Positions 8,647 to 18,084 of a DNA stretch of 64,000 nt are shown here, one piece after another. The stretch covers positions 1,624,335 to 1,688,334 of the forward strand of contig OX638326.1 in assembly GCA_951812775.1 (NCBI GenBank), written 5' to 3'. This stretch comes from an uncultured Alphaproteobacteria bacterium (GTDB taxonomy: Bacteria > Pseudomonadota > Alphaproteobacteria > MPNO01 > UBA2964). The notes under the pieces were generated by a model, which was given only the letters and a program-made list of their open reading frames with translations, made no database searches and was not told where the DNA came from. Within the stretch, counting starts at the first letter, position 1. Every line of letters starts with the position of its first letter. Both the position numbers and the translations under genes were made by a program.

Positions 8647-9320
8647 CCCGACTGAAAGGCCTCCAGAACCGTACGCGCAAAAGGTACGGAAATGGTTCGT
8701 TGCTCTGATAACGCCGCTTCATCAAGACGTGCTACCAGCTCTCGCGCGGCGCCGAGGCTTCTGTCCATGCGGCGAAGCAAGTAGCCAACAACGTCGGGCT
8801 CTATCCGAAGTTGACGATCTGAAAAAAGCTTTACCAATACTGCTTCAAGCAATTCATCATCGGCTTGTCCGATATTCACAACTGTGGCCGCGCGAAGTCT
8901 CGACTCCAAATCCGTCAATTTAAAGGACCATCGTGCCGGAGGTATCGGAGCTGTCACCAGAATAGTGCCATTCTGTTCCGCAACACGATTGTACAGATGG
9001 AAAAATGTCTCTTCATCAGGAATATCTGCGACAAGGTCCACCACGAAAAGACAGTTTTCAGAGCTGATGTTTGGAACCATGGTCGCTATTTCGGTTTGTT
9101 CAAGTACCGATGCTCCAACCTGACTCTGCCAAACTGCGGCCATGTGGCTTTTACCGCATCCGGGCGGACCACACAGGACCGCTAACGGCCCTGGCCAATT
9201 GGGCCAAATGTCAATAAAGGCCAGTGCTTCCTGATTGCAGGCTGCTACGAAAAAGTCGTCACGTCCAAAGGCCGTGCGATGTGGTAATTCGAGCGTCAGC
9301 TGACGGCGTTCAGCCATCAC
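8643..9320 (-). CDS. hdaA: HdaA, DnaA-related replication regulator
   Basis: 225 residues, an AAA+ protein like DnaA domain III without the DNA-binding domain. A QLTLEL clamp-binding motif lies at the extreme N-terminus (residues about 7-12), the way Hda proteins dock on the beta clamp to stimulate ATP hydrolysis by DnaA. Walker A is GPPGCGKSH near residue 52, Walker B is CLFVVDLV, and an R-finger-like region (LESRLRAA) follows. It overlaps perM by 4 bp, the conserved alphaproteobacterial arrangement. Confidence 0.87.
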   Translation of the reverse strand: MMAERRQLTLELPHRTAFGRDDFFVAACNQEALAFIDIWPNWPGPLAVLCGPPGCGKSHMAAVWQSQVGASVLEQTEIATMVPNISSENCLFVVDLVADIPDEETFFHLYNRVAEQNGTILVTAPIPPARWSFKLTDLESRLRAATVVNIGQADDELLEAVLVKLFSDRQLRIEPDVVGYLLRRMDRSLGAARELVARLDEAALSEQRTISVPFARTVLEAFQSG

Positions 9321-10396
9321 CCAGCTTCATGGTCTGAATCGCCCTCAAGAAAAGCAGCACTCTTCTTGTATTGCGCAACGCCAAATCTGCTGAGAACACC
9401 AATAACCGCCGCTGCCGGAATTGCCAGGAGGACGCCGGTAAATCCGAAAACAGTACCCCCCGCCAGCAAGGCGAAGATTATCCAAACCGGATGTAACCCG
9501 ATTTTATCGCCGACAAGTTTTGGCGTTACAAAATTGCCTTCGAGAAATTGACCGACGACAAATACAGCGGCCACCAATACGACAGGTTGCCATTCACCAA
9601 ACTGAGCAATCGCAACACCAACCCCGGCAACAAATCCGACAAGCATTCCAAAATAGGGAACAAAGGATATCAATCCGGTCCCAAACCCTATGATAAATCC
9701 GAAATCCAGGCCAATTACCGAGAGGCCAATAGCGTAAAATATCCCCAACACCAAGCAGACAGTAAATTGCCCCCGAACAAAGGCGGAGAGTACAGAGTCT
9801 ACTTCGGAAACCTGATCCCGAATGGTCTGGGCATGGCGTTTCGGCAGCCAACTATCAACCGCAGCGACAATCCGATCCCAATCGCGCAAAAGGTAAAACA
9901 TCACGATAGGTGTAATTACCAGTAGGGACAGAAGATTTAGAAGCGCAACACCGCCTCCCCATATCTTCGCCAGCACACGCCCCACCCAGGCAATAATATC
10001 GGGGCCAGCCGCGTCGCTGAATTTTTGTGTCAGCGCGTTAATATCGGCATCGGTCAAATGGGATTGCATCGTCGCGATGAGCTCCGCTGCATGCGTCCGA
10101 AGCGCTCCAAGATATTCCGGAACTCGAGATGAAAATTCAACAAGCTGTGACTGCAGTAGTGGGATTATCACAAGCAGAGCAGCGACAACGGTCAACACGG
10201 CAAACAACGTTAAAACCGCAGATGCAACCCACCGCGGCCATTTCCAGTTTTCAAGCTTGTCTGCGATCGGATCGAGCAAATATGCCAGAGCAATACCAGC
10301 AACGAATGGGAACAGGACATCGCTAAGCAACCACAATAGTGCGAAAAACGCAGCGAAGACGCACAACCAAAAACGAGTTTGGCGCTCAGAGTTCAT
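9317..10396 (-). CDS. AI-2E/PerM family membrane transporter
   Basis: 359 residues, polytopic, with the family pattern of paired N-terminal helices, a long middle soluble stretch (about residues 60-150) and a helix-rich C-terminal half with YFGMLVG and EGNFVTPKLVGDKIGLHP motifs. The PerM/TqsA (UPF0118) family exports small molecules or ions; the substrate is not known here. It overlaps hdaA at its end and the CDP-alcohol phosphotransferase at its start by 4 bp each, so the three form one operon. Confidence 0.85.
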   Translation of the reverse strand: MNSERQTRFWLCVFAAFFALLWLLSDVLFPFVAGIALAYLLDPIADKLENWKWPRWVASAVLTLFAVLTVVAALLVIIPLLQSQLVEFSSRVPEYLGALRTHAAELIATMQSHLTDADINALTQKFSDAAGPDIIAWVGRVLAKIWGGGVALLNLLSLLVITPIVMFYLLRDWDRIVAAVDSWLPKRHAQTIRDQVSEVDSVLSAFVRGQFTVCLVLGIFYAIGLSVIGLDFGFIIGFGTGLISFVPYFGMLVGFVAGVGVAIAQFGEWQPVVLVAAVFVVGQFLEGNFVTPKLVGDKIGLHPVWIIFALLAGGTVFGFTGVLLAIPAAAVIGVLSRFGVAQYKKSAAFLEGDSDHEAG

Positions 10397-10947
10397 CGAG
10401 AATTACTTTCTTCACTCTTTTCGACATTTTTCCCCCAACTCACGATATAAGCGCCACCCGAAGCCAATGTCGTCACCGTTACGATGTAAATCAAGATCAA
10501 TACAAATTGCGACCATTCCAGTTGAGGATATGCCAAATTGGCAAGAACGCTGATCACCAAGATAATCTGAGCGGCGGTATTCACTTTGCTAACTATCAAA
10601 GGCCGCATTTTGACACCATCGGTCGAAATATGCAGGAGAACCACGCCGCCAATAATTATGATATCACGAAATACCACCAGTATGACCAGCCAACTTGGCA
10701 ATAAGTCGGCCTGCCCCATGGTGACATAAACACCCACAAGCAAGGCCTTATCCGCCAGCGGATCCAAATAGCTGCCAAGCACAGTCGCCTGACCCATTTG
10801 CTTGGCGATATACCCATCCACCGCATCCGATATGCCTGCGGCAACAAATAACCAGAATGCAGCCAGAAAGTACCCGTTTAAAATCAGATAAATCATCACG
10901 GGGACGGCCATGAGGCGCACGAGGGAAATTAGGTTGGGAACACTCAT
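10393..10947 (-). CDS. CDP-alcohol phosphatidyltransferase, PgsA-like
   Basis: 184 residues with about five to six membrane segments. The family signature DG-x2-A...G-x3-D-x3-D is present (DAVDGYIAKQMGQATVLG, then SYLDPLADK). The motif and N-terminus (MSVPNLISLVRLMAVP) resemble phosphatidylglycerophosphate synthase and related CDP-diacylglycerol enzymes. In alphaproteobacteria this copy, beside perM and hdaA, is usually an extra PgsA-like gene, so the exact acceptor is uncertain. Confidence 0.83.
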   Translation of the reverse strand: MSVPNLISLVRLMAVPVMIYLILNGYFLAAFWLFVAAGISDAVDGYIAKQMGQATVLGSYLDPLADKALLVGVYVTMGQADLLPSWLVILVVFRDIIIIGGVVLLHISTDGVKMRPLIVSKVNTAAQIILVISVLANLAYPQLEWSQFVLILIYIVTVTTLASGGAYIVSWGKNVEKSEESNSR

Positions 10948-11021
10948 TCTAAAAAGCTTTTGAATCCATACTACGCATTATTCTGGGATTTATACTGCCG
11001 AAGGGGCGATATGCCGACGTA

Positions 11022-12167
11022 TTATTGCCGAGTCGGCTGCAACTTCCAATAGACGGAGCCCTGCGTCAACGCCATATCACGTTGCGCCAAGGCCAGCCGT
11101 AGCTGGCCGGGATCCCCAAGGTAGCGAAGACGAAATAAAACCGACTTTAAGGACAGCCTTACCAGTTCCGCTTTTTGAACAAGCGAGATTTGTTCCAATT
11201 TCTTTTGCAAAGAAATTAGATCAGGAAGTCCGCGCAAATCCGCCTCAGCCAGGAGCTCTCGGTGATCATCGAAGTGCAACAGATTGTCGAGCTTCCAGGT
11301 TTCTTCTATTTCACGGCGCAAGTTATTTGCGGCGCTGGTTAAAATACCCTGAATTGTCGTCTCTTTATTGCTAGTGAAACTCTGCACGGAAGTTCTATCC
11401 GATCCCCCTGGTCCTAGTCGGCTTGTAGACACCTCAATAATTTTCTCTCCCTGGGCTTGCGTAACTGTCGCAACCGTCAACAGAGCCCCATCCGCACCAT
11501 ATCGTTGAGCAATCGAGTGAATCTGATCATCATTACCGCCGATAGCCTGTTCAGGGCTGATTTCCGCAATATCTGCCGTTTCCCCCTTCGGAATAATTAA
11601 ATTGATCAGCCCATCACTTTGCGGCAAACCCCGCCAGGCATTGAGCCATAAATTTCCTGTGTCCCACAATTGGAGCGTCGCTTGTACGCTATAAATCGGT
11701 AAAACAATTAGCGGCTTGCTTGTTGTTTCAGCAAATCTGATGCCAGCATTACGCAATTTGGTACGAACTGCGGTAGCGTTAAATCGTACCGTCAAATTTG
11801 CCAAATACCGTACAGGAGACGTTTTTTCGTCGCTAACCTCTATACCTGACACCAGTTGAAGTAACTGCGGCACTTGAATATCTGGTACTTTGCTTCGGTC
11901 AGCAATCGGAACAATCCGGTCGATCAACCGTTGAAAGGCATTTGCCTGCCCTTTTTGCAAAGCGATGTCGCGTGCTGCAGCCGCTGATTCGGCGGTTTCA
12001 TCGACCTCAACGTCGCTGACCGTGTACACAACGCTCGACTGGGCCGCAGCAGCCAACGGGTTGAGCAACAACGTGATCGCGATAATACCCAGAAAAATCG
12101 GCGCAAAGGCAGACGTTGCAAACCGGGCGGGATCAAGTATCTTCACGGAATAGAGAGGCAATGGCAT
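11022..12167 (-). CDS. DUF2066 domain protein, exported
   Basis: 381 residues with an N-terminal hydrophobic export segment (about residues 22-42, ending LAAAAQ). The mature protein matches DUF2066 (YTVSDVEVDETAESAAAARDIALQKGQANAF and following), a periplasmic family of unknown function in proteobacteria. It is the fourth gene of the DUF2066-phosphotransferase-perM-hdaA set, a linkage kept in many alphaproteobacteria. The ATG at 12167 lies only 38 bp from the inferred purM start on the opposite strand, so their promoters must overlap the coding ends. Confidence 0.78.
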   Translation of the reverse strand: MPLPLYSVKILDPARFATSAFAPIFLGIIAITLLLNPLAAAAQSSVVYTVSDVEVDETAESAAAARDIALQKGQANAFQRLIDRIVPIADRSKVPDIQVPQLLQLVSGIEVSDEKTSPVRYLANLTVRFNATAVRTKLRNAGIRFAETTSKPLIVLPIYSVQATLQLWDTGNLWLNAWRGLPQSDGLINLIIPKGETADIAEISPEQAIGGNDDQIHSIAQRYGADGALLTVATVTQAQGEKIIEVSTSRLGPGGSDRTSVQSFTSNKETTIQGILTSAANNLRREIEETWKLDNLLHFDDHRELLAEADLRGLPDLISLQKKLEQISLVQKAELVRLSLKSVLFRLRYLGDPGQLRLALAQRDMALTQGSVYWKLQPTRQ

Positions 12168-12205
12168 AGCCTAAGATTATCCCGTTTCAAGCATGCGAGA
12201 AAGCC

Positions 12206-13264
12206 ATTAACAGCCGTAGCTACAAAGATGCTGGAGTAGACGTTGATGCTGGCGCTGCTTTGGTCGACTCGATCAAACCCCATGTCAGGTCAACCGCACG
12301 GGCGGGAGCCGATGTCGAGATCGGCGGGTTTGGCGGTATGTTCGATATTGCTGCGGCTGGGTTTAAAGATCCGATTTTGGTCGCCGCAACCGACGGCGTC
12401 GGGACAAAGCTGAGAGTGGCTTTGTCTGCAAATGACCATAGTAGCGTCGGAGTCGATCTGGTCGCGATGTGTGTCAACGATCTCGTTGTTCAAGGCGCGG
12501 AACCGTTATTTTTCCTCGACTATTTTGCTACAGCCAAGCTGGATACTGATCGCGCCGAAGACGTTATCAAAGGGATCGCAGAGGGTTGCAGACAGGCTGG
12601 CTGCGCCCTCATTGGCGGCGAAACCGCTGAAATGCCAGGTATGTATCATGGTGAAGATTATGACCTTGCCGGGTTTTCGGTGGGCGCCGTCGAACGAGGT
12701 AAGGTCCTTACTGGCGCCGAAATCCAAGCAGGGGATATTGTCCTCGGCCTCGCGTCCAATGGTATCCACTCAAACGGTTTTTCCCTAGTCCGCAACATTA
12801 TTGATGATTTGGATCTCGGTTATGATAGCCAGGCGCCGTTTGGTGACGGAACGCTAGGTATCGGTCTTCTCGCCCCAACAAGGATTTATGTAAAATCCTG
12901 TTTGGCGGCACATAAAGCCGGGCTCGTAAAAGGACTAGCGCACATAACCGGTGGTGGACTCACCGAAAACATTCCTCGCGTCCTGCCCAACGGGCTCGGC
13001 GTTAATTTAGATGGCTCGCAATGGCCAATAAGCGACCTGTTCAAATGGTTGTCCTCTGCTGGAAATGTTGCCATAGATGAGATGGCGAGAACATTTAATT
13101 GTGGCATCGGAATGGTTGTGATCGTCGCACCAGAAGATACAGATTCAGCGTGTGCCATTTTAACCAAGGCGGGAGAAACCGTATTCGAAATTGGAAAGGT
13201 TGTTTCAAGTGACAGCGCAGCACTTGTAAGTATCGAGAACTGGGAAACAGCATGGCCAGGCTGA
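12206..13264 (+). CDS. purM: Phosphoribosylformylglycinamidine cyclo-ligase, probable ATT start
   Basis: AIR synthetase, fifth step of purine synthesis. The conserved core is clear: [47 protein letters not shown]. The first ATG/GTG/TTG in frame is the TTG at 12260, yet the universally conserved PurM N-terminus ([12 protein letters not shown]) is encoded in frame just upstream, and a TAG at 12167 closes the frame. Translation therefore most likely starts at ATT 12206, preceded by GAGAAAG; ATT 12176 and ATC 12179 are less likely. The 3' end overlaps purN by 13 bp. Confidence 0.9.
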   Translation: MNSRSYKDAGVDVDAGAALVDSIKPHVRSTARAGADVEIGGFGGMFDIAAAGFKDPILVAATDGVGTKLRVALSANDHSSVGVDLVAMCVNDLVVQGAEPLFFLDYFATAKLDTDRAEDVIKGIAEGCRQAGCALIGGETAEMPGMYHGEDYDLAGFSVGAVERGKVLTGAEIQAGDIVLGLASNGIHSNGFSLVRNIIDDLDLGYDSQAPFGDGTLGIGLLAPTRIYVKSCLAAHKAGLVKGLAHITGGGLTENIPRVLPNGLGVNLDGSQWPISDLFKWLSSAGNVAIDEMARTFNCGIGMVVIVAPEDTDSACAILTKAGETVFEIGKVVSSDSAALVSIENWETAWPG

Positions 13265-13908
13265 AAACTGCGATCCTCATTTCAGGACGAGGAACCAACA
13301 TGCAGGCCTTGATTGACTATTGTGCAAAGGCCGATGCCGCCGCAGAAATTGCGCTTGTTTTGTCAAATGTACCCAATGCGCCAGGTCTTGATCGTGCGAC
13401 AGAGGCCAACATTCCGTCGCTTACAATCGATCACAAGGCGTATGATGATCGAGAAACATTCGAAGACGCCATTACTAAGGCTCTCGAAGACGCCAATATC
13501 CAACTCGTATGTCTCGCGGGATTTATGCGCCTTTTGACCAAAACCTTTGTCGAGCATTGGCGCGACAGGTTAATAAATATCCACCCATCCCTGTTACCTG
13601 CTTTTAAAGGTCTGGACACTCACGAGCGTGCCTTGGCAGAGGGAGTTCGATTCACCGGGTGTACTGTCCATTATGTACGGACTGAAATGGACGCGGGGCC
13701 TATTATTGTGCAAGCGGCCATTCCTATTTTACCTGATGATGACCCGGAAAGCCTCGCGATACGTGTTTTGGTTGCTGAACACCGTTGCTATCCGTATACG
13801 CTGTCCCTGATCGCCAATAACAAAACTGAGATCATTGACGAAAAAGTAGTTATTAAGGATGCGACAGCGCCTGGCATCGCATTTCTAAACCCAACCGACG
13901 CTATTTAA
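13252..13908 (+). CDS. purN: Phosphoribosylglycinamide formyltransferase
   Basis: 218 residues. It has the GRGTNM nucleotide-binding loop near the start, the folate-site stretch LAGFMRLL, the catalytic [12 protein letters not shown] (Asn-His) and the closing [11 protein letters not shown] motif with the catalytic Asp. It transfers a formyl group from 10-formyltetrahydrofolate to GAR, third step of purine synthesis. It starts inside the end of purM, so the pair is translationally coupled. Confidence 0.96.
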   Translation: MARLKTAILISGRGTNMQALIDYCAKADAAAEIALVLSNVPNAPGLDRATEANIPSLTIDHKAYDDRETFEDAITKALEDANIQLVCLAGFMRLLTKTFVEHWRDRLINIHPSLLPAFKGLDTHERALAEGVRFTGCTVHYVRTEMDAGPIIVQAAIPILPDDDPESLAIRVLVAEHRCYPYTLSLIANNKTEIIDEKVVIKDATAPGIAFLNPTDAI

Positions 13909-13984
13909 TCGAGACTTTTCAAACTCTTCATACAAAGATATTTTAAGCTATAGTTTAGGATCAGTATCACTGCGGAGAAAACGA

Positions 13985-14113
13985 ATGTCAGATATTACCG
14001 AAACCGTTGCAGAGCAGACCCGACAAGGTTGGAAAGGCTTTTCGACTTTTATGCTAATTGGGACGATTTCTGTATTGGCAATCGTCGGCCTGATGGCAAT
14101 TTTCCTACTCTAG
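13985..14113 (+). CDS. aa3-type cytochrome c oxidase subunit IV (42 aa)
   Basis: A 42-residue protein: about 16 polar residues with a QGWKGF motif, then a single hydrophobic helix to the end (SVLAIVGLMAIFLL). Length and the W-K-G-F pattern before the helix match the tiny subunit IV of bacterial aa3 oxidases (COX4_pro_2 family). A GGAG-like site (GCGGAGAAAACGA) precedes the ATG. It stands alone here between purN and ndk; the catalytic subunits are elsewhere. Confidence 0.7.
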   Translation: MSDITETVAEQTRQGWKGFSTFMLIGTISVLAIVGLMAIFLL

Positions 14114-14123
14114 GAAAATCTTC

Positions 14124-14145
14124 GGGCCCGCATCAAAGCGGGCCC
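14124..14145. terminator. Bidirectional terminator hairpin between subunit IV gene and ndk
   Basis: GGGCCCGC and GCGGGCCC form a perfect 8-bp GC-rich stem with a six-base loop (ATCAAA). It sits between two convergent genes, 10 bp after the subunit IV stop and 13 bp after the ndk stop. The T-rich tail is modest on the minus side (GAAGATTTTCC) and absent on the plus side, so it may act best on ndk transcripts. Confidence 0.6.
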
Positions 14146-14158
14146 ATACACCCGATAG

Positions 14159-14581
14159 CTAACCGACGATTTCGGTTTGGCTGAAAAAGAATGAAATCTC
14201 AATTGCTGCATTCTCGGGTGAATCCGACCCGTGAACTGAGTTAGCCTCGATCGACTCACCAAAATCCTTACGGATCGTCCCGTCGTCAGCATTTGCCGGG
14301 TTTGTTGCCCCCATAATGTCACGGTTCGCCGTTACAGCGTTCTCGCCTTCCAGAACCTGCACGACCACCGGTCCAGAGCACATAAAATCACAAAGGTCTG
14401 AAAAGAATGCGCGCTCCGCATGGACGGCGTAAAACCCTTCAGCTTGTCCACGTGTCAGATGAAGGCGTTTCTGAGCAATAATTCTCAAACCCTTCTCTTC
14501 AAATCGGGCATTGATTTGTCCGGTCAGATTACGTCGGGTCGCATCGGGTTTGATAATCGATAATGTTCTTTGAATAGCCAT
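14159..14581 (-). CDS. ndk: Nucleoside diphosphate kinase
   Basis: 140 residues, the usual bacterial length. It has the N-terminal [10 protein letters not shown] and the active-site NSVHGSDS whose histidine is phosphorylated. Equalises NTP and dNTP pools from ATP. It starts at ATG 14581, and the genes upstream on the same strand are holC and pepA. No anomalies seen. Confidence 0.97.
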   Translation of the reverse strand: MAIQRTLSIIKPDATRRNLTGQINARFEEKGLRIIAQKRLHLTRGQAEGFYAVHAERAFFSDLCDFMCSGPVVVQVLEGENAVTANRDIMGATNPANADDGTIRKDFGESIEANSVHGSDSPENAAIEISFFFSQTEIVG

Positions 14582-14712
14582 GGGGCTGATACTCTCGTTT
14601 TTTTGAAGGCGGCGGCCTTATATACGTTCAAATTCCCTACGGCAACCATCTCTTACACATGGGTTGGGGATAAAGATTCGCGGATCAGATGGAACAACAA
14701 AGGACAAATGTC

Positions 14713-15165
14713 TTATTCCCCCTTCTTTTCCCATCCACCTCCATCGTTTTGCTGCCAATAGGTTAAGGTACAGCCTGCGTCTTTATAGGTCTTCCAACGC
14801 ACTCTTGCCGCAGCTACGGCGTCGTCATCGTTGCCATCAAAGATTTCCAGGCAACGATCAAATTCTTCATAGGCAGTTGTATCTGCACCGTCTGTGAGCA
14901 TTAGCACTTCCGCGTCATTCGGATTTTCAATTTCTGCTGTGAGCCAAACAGGATGAAGTGCAGGGTTGCCTTCTTTTTGTGTCCCATGGGGTAAAAAGGA
15001 AGCCGCATCACTTGTCCATAGAGCACCGTTCAGAAAAGCGACCCGTTCGTCACTACTCGTTCTTACAATAGTTCGCTTTCCAGCTTCTACCGCCTTCTCA
15101 AGCAGGCGCAGTAGCGCCTGTTCGAGAGGCGTTTTTGTCAAATGGTAGAAACCGACATCTGTCAT
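14713..15165 (-). CDS. holC: DNA polymerase III chi subunit
   Basis: About 150 residues from the ATG at 15165 (MTDVGFYHL); an ATG at 15180 would add five residues and abut pepA. The pattern matches HolC: N-terminal FYHL, an acid-rich middle with DEYVAFLN-like RVAFLN and LWT..ASFLPHG, and HPVWLT. In the holoenzyme, chi links psi/clamp loader to SSB. It directly follows pepA, the classic pepA-holC order. The acidic C-terminal tail is WEKKGE. Confidence 0.87.
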   Translation of the reverse strand: MTDVGFYHLTKTPLEQALLRLLEKAVEAGKRTIVRTSSDERVAFLNGALWTSDAASFLPHGTQKEGNPALHPVWLTAEIENPNDAEVLMLTDGADTTAYEEFDRCLEIFDGNDDDAVAAARVRWKTYKDAGCTLTYWQQNDGGGWEKKGE

Positions 15166-15180
15166 GGCTCTGAGTGCCAA

Positions 15181-16683
15181 TTATTTCCCTTCGTAGTGAT
15201 CGGCAACCAGCCGATCAAGAAGGCGAACCCCAAAGCCGGTACCACCTCGCGGCACCGTACCAGCGTCAGAATTTGACCAGGCAACACCCGCAATATCGAG
15301 ATGGGCCCAAGCGACATCCTTCTGGATAAACCGCTGAAGTATCTGAGCGGCAGTTATACTGCCTGCGTCTCTGCCACCTACGTTTTTCATATCAGCGATT
15401 TGAGACCGCACTTGCTTGTCATAAGCATCCCCCAACGGCATGCGCCACAATGCTTCGCCGGTTTCTTTACCAGCTGCGATGAGCTGGTCCGACAGTTTAT
15501 CATTGTTCACAAACATCCCCGCATGATGATGGCCGAGCGAAATTATGATTGCGCCAGTCAGGGTCGCGAGGTCCACGATTGTATGCGGCTTATATGTCTT
15601 CTGACACCACCACAGCGCGTCGGCTAATACCAATCGACCCTCCGCGTCTGTATTGATGACTTCAATTGTTTGACCGGACATTGTTTTAACGACATCACCC
15701 GGTCGCTGCGCATTGCTGGAAGGCATATTTTCAACCAAACCAACGACGCCGATCGCGTTAACTTTCGCCTTTCGAGCAGCAAGTGCATGCATAAGACCTG
15801 AAACGACCCCGGCACCTGCCATATCCCATTTCATATCCTCCATGCCACCGGCGGACTTAATTGAAATACCGCCGGTATCAAATGTGACGCCTTTGCCGAC
15901 AAAGGCGATGGGTCGCTGGTCTTTTGCACGTGGCGCCCCTTTCCATTCCATTGCAACGAGACGGGACGGATTGGCACTTCCCTGCCCCACCCCTAGCAAT
16001 GCACCCATACCGAGCTTTTTCATTTGTTTCTCGTCAAGAACCTTCAATTTGACCCCAAGCTTCGTCAGTGCGCGAAGACGCGAGGCAAAGCTGGTCGGAA
16101 AAATGACATTTGCTGGCTCCGAAACCAAATCGCGTGTAAAGAACACGCCGTCAGCTATATTTCGCAACGGCGCGAATTTTCGGCGAGCGCCAGCGACGTC
16201 ACGAACCATTACGGCAACGGACGTCAGTGAGGGTTTATCCTCTGGTTTTTCTTTGGTCCGATATTTGTCAAATCGGTAGCTGCGAAGCTGACAGCCATAA
16301 GCGAGATTTGCTGCGAACTCAGCGCCTGACATCTTAACGCCTTTAATGGAGTCTACGACAACTGAAGCCGATTTATCGCCGGACCCTCCGAGTGATCGAT
16401 ATATCGCTCCGCCCAAGGACTGTACCGCAAGATCATCAACCTTCTCAGGCTTGCCAACGCCAAGCAAAAGAATACGGGTCGCCTTTACACCGGTCGGCCC
16501 AATGACCGCCAAGCTTTGTCCTTTCCTTCCTTTGAACTTGCTATTCTTGAGAGCACGTTTAAGTGCCCCCCCCGTGGACTTATCAAATCTCTCCGCACTC
16601 GCCGAAAGCTTGCCGCCATCGGTGGCAAAAACAACAAACGCGCCCGCACGTTTCAGATCTGGGGTCGCAAAGGTCAAACGCAT
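15181..16683 (-). CDS. pepA: Leucyl aminopeptidase (M17)
   Basis: 500 residues with an N-terminal macro-like domain (1-170) and a C-terminal M17 catalytic domain. Metal and active-site motifs are clear: VGKGVTFDTGGISIK (Lys and Asp ligands), MAGAGVV, and the family signature NTDAEGRLVLADAL. Two-metal cytosolic aminopeptidase removing N-terminal residues; relatives also act as DNA-binding proteins. First gene of pepA-holC, divergent from the degenerate membrane-protein gene. Confidence 0.95.
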   Translation of the reverse strand: MRLTFATPDLKRAGAFVVFATDGGKLSASAERFDKSTGGALKRALKNSKFKGRKGQSLAVIGPTGVKATRILLLGVGKPEKVDDLAVQSLGGAIYRSLGGSGDKSASVVVDSIKGVKMSGAEFAANLAYGCQLRSYRFDKYRTKEKPEDKPSLTSVAVMVRDVAGARRKFAPLRNIADGVFFTRDLVSEPANVIFPTSFASRLRALTKLGVKLKVLDEKQMKKLGMGALLGVGQGSANPSRLVAMEWKGAPRAKDQRPIAFVGKGVTFDTGGISIKSAGGMEDMKWDMAGAGVVSGLMHALAARKAKVNAIGVVGLVENMPSSNAQRPGDVVKTMSGQTIEVINTDAEGRLVLADALWWCQKTYKPHTIVDLATLTGAIIISLGHHHAGMFVNNDKLSDQLIAAGKETGEALWRMPLGDAYDKQVRSQIADMKNVGGRDAGSITAAQILQRFIQKDVAWAHLDIAGVAWSNSDAGTVPRGGTGFGVRLLDRLVADHYEGK

Positions 16684-16865
16684 ATTTTATTCTCCGAACT
16701 TTCCAAATTTATTGTCGGCGATTTGCCGTCGGTGTCACTCTACCAATGGGCGCGCCAAAGAAAAGGCGTTTTGGCGCGATTCGATGTGTTTTGATAGATT
16801 GCAGACGTGTCTGGCCATAAATTGCATGACACATATATTCTCTGTTGTGCGGTTTCTCGGGAACA

Positions 16866-18041
16866 ATGGCAGCTCTCATAAACAGCTTCACTATGTCCTC
16901 GGCGCAGTTCATCGGGATGGCAGCACTTTTGGTCGTCACCCTCATGGTCGCTTCCTTGGGCGCAGTTGTGGCTGGCCCCAACCGCAGGAGAGAAGGTGAT
17001 CTGATTTTTGGCTGGGCGGTGGCCTCTTCCGTCTTCACGGTTGTTGGAACGCTTAAACTATTTTCCTTCACGCAAATTGCAATCGGCCTTGGAATTTTTT
17101 CTCTTCTAGCGCTGGTCCTTTTATGGCGGCGTCAGGCGCAATTAGGTCCGCCCGCCGCCTGAAAAGCGGCAGTTCTTGTCCTGCCAATGCTCTTTTTGGC
17201 AGCAGCGATGATCCCGTCCCAATGGGATGACCTCACACATTGGTTGCCGAATGCTCGTTACTTGTTGGAGAACGACGCCTTTCCCGATGCTGAACTGCCC
17301 AAAAGCCAATCGACCTTTCCGGCATACCCCTATGGGGTCGCCCTGATAACCTATCTTGCAAGCAAACTTGCCGGGCACATGGTCGATAGCGCGACTGCTC
17401 TCTTCAATATCCTACTCGTTGTCAGTTTTGGCTTACTGGTCGCCAGAATTGCCATCACGATTGCCCAAAGCGATGAGGTCGCATCAAGAAATGGCGCTAC
17501 GCCGCGTTAATTGAATGCACTCCAAGTCGGCTGGGCGTTTTGCGCACTCACCATTTTGATCGCAACGGCACTCAGCCCGACCTACGTCACGCGACTGGTC
17601 TTGAGTTCCTACGCTGATTTACCGACGACTATTACCGTTGGGTTCGCCAGCGCAATGATTTGGCTGATGCTCAATGCTCTTTCCGCGGGCGATAAAAGTC
17701 TGGCGCATACATACGCTTGGCAAGCGGGTCTCGCAATTACCGCGGCAATCGCTCTCAAACAGGTCAATCTTGTTTTCTTTCTGTCATTACTCATTGCCAT
17801 AGCGGCAGTGGTACTGCGTGACAAATCGATTTCCTTTCGCGATATCATATCCCTTTCCCATAAATTTATCATTTTGCCTCTCGCGATTTATGTCATCTGG
17901 CGGATATACGATGTTCCAAGCGAACTTAGTCCTGTTATTGATGTTCCAAGCGGCACGAAGAAATCCTACCTCCTACGGCGAGACAAAGAGGGTTGGACTA
18001 TCAAGGGAAGTTGGCCGCACCCTTATCCCGGAGGCAAATAA
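16866..18041 (+). pseudogene. Degenerate polytopic membrane protein (glycosyltransferase-like)
   Basis: One reading frame carries a continuous hydrophobic protein broken by two in-frame stops, TGA at 17160-17162 and TAA at 17508-17510. The pieces join smoothly: residues such as WDDLTHWLPNARYLL in the first extracytoplasmic loop resemble the DxxxH region of PMT/GT39-type membrane glycosyltransferases, followed by many helices. The end also looks damaged: GATGTTCCAAGCG occurs twice near 17910-17955 and the frame then runs into a non-membrane tail. The likely C-terminal part is missing. The neighbouring family 2 glycosyltransferase suggests a former role in lipid-linked sugar transfer. Family assignment is tentative; inactivation is clear. 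Confidence 0.65.
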
Positions 18042-18084
18042 AATGAATTCGGCAAATTCAAACAAAAAGAGTAAATAGACGACT

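Noticed and set aside
17160..17162. TGA in the membrane-protein gene as selenocysteine or recoding
   Set aside because: A second in-frame stop (TAA 17508) and a damaged 3' end make a pseudogene more likely, and no SECIS-like hairpin was seen.
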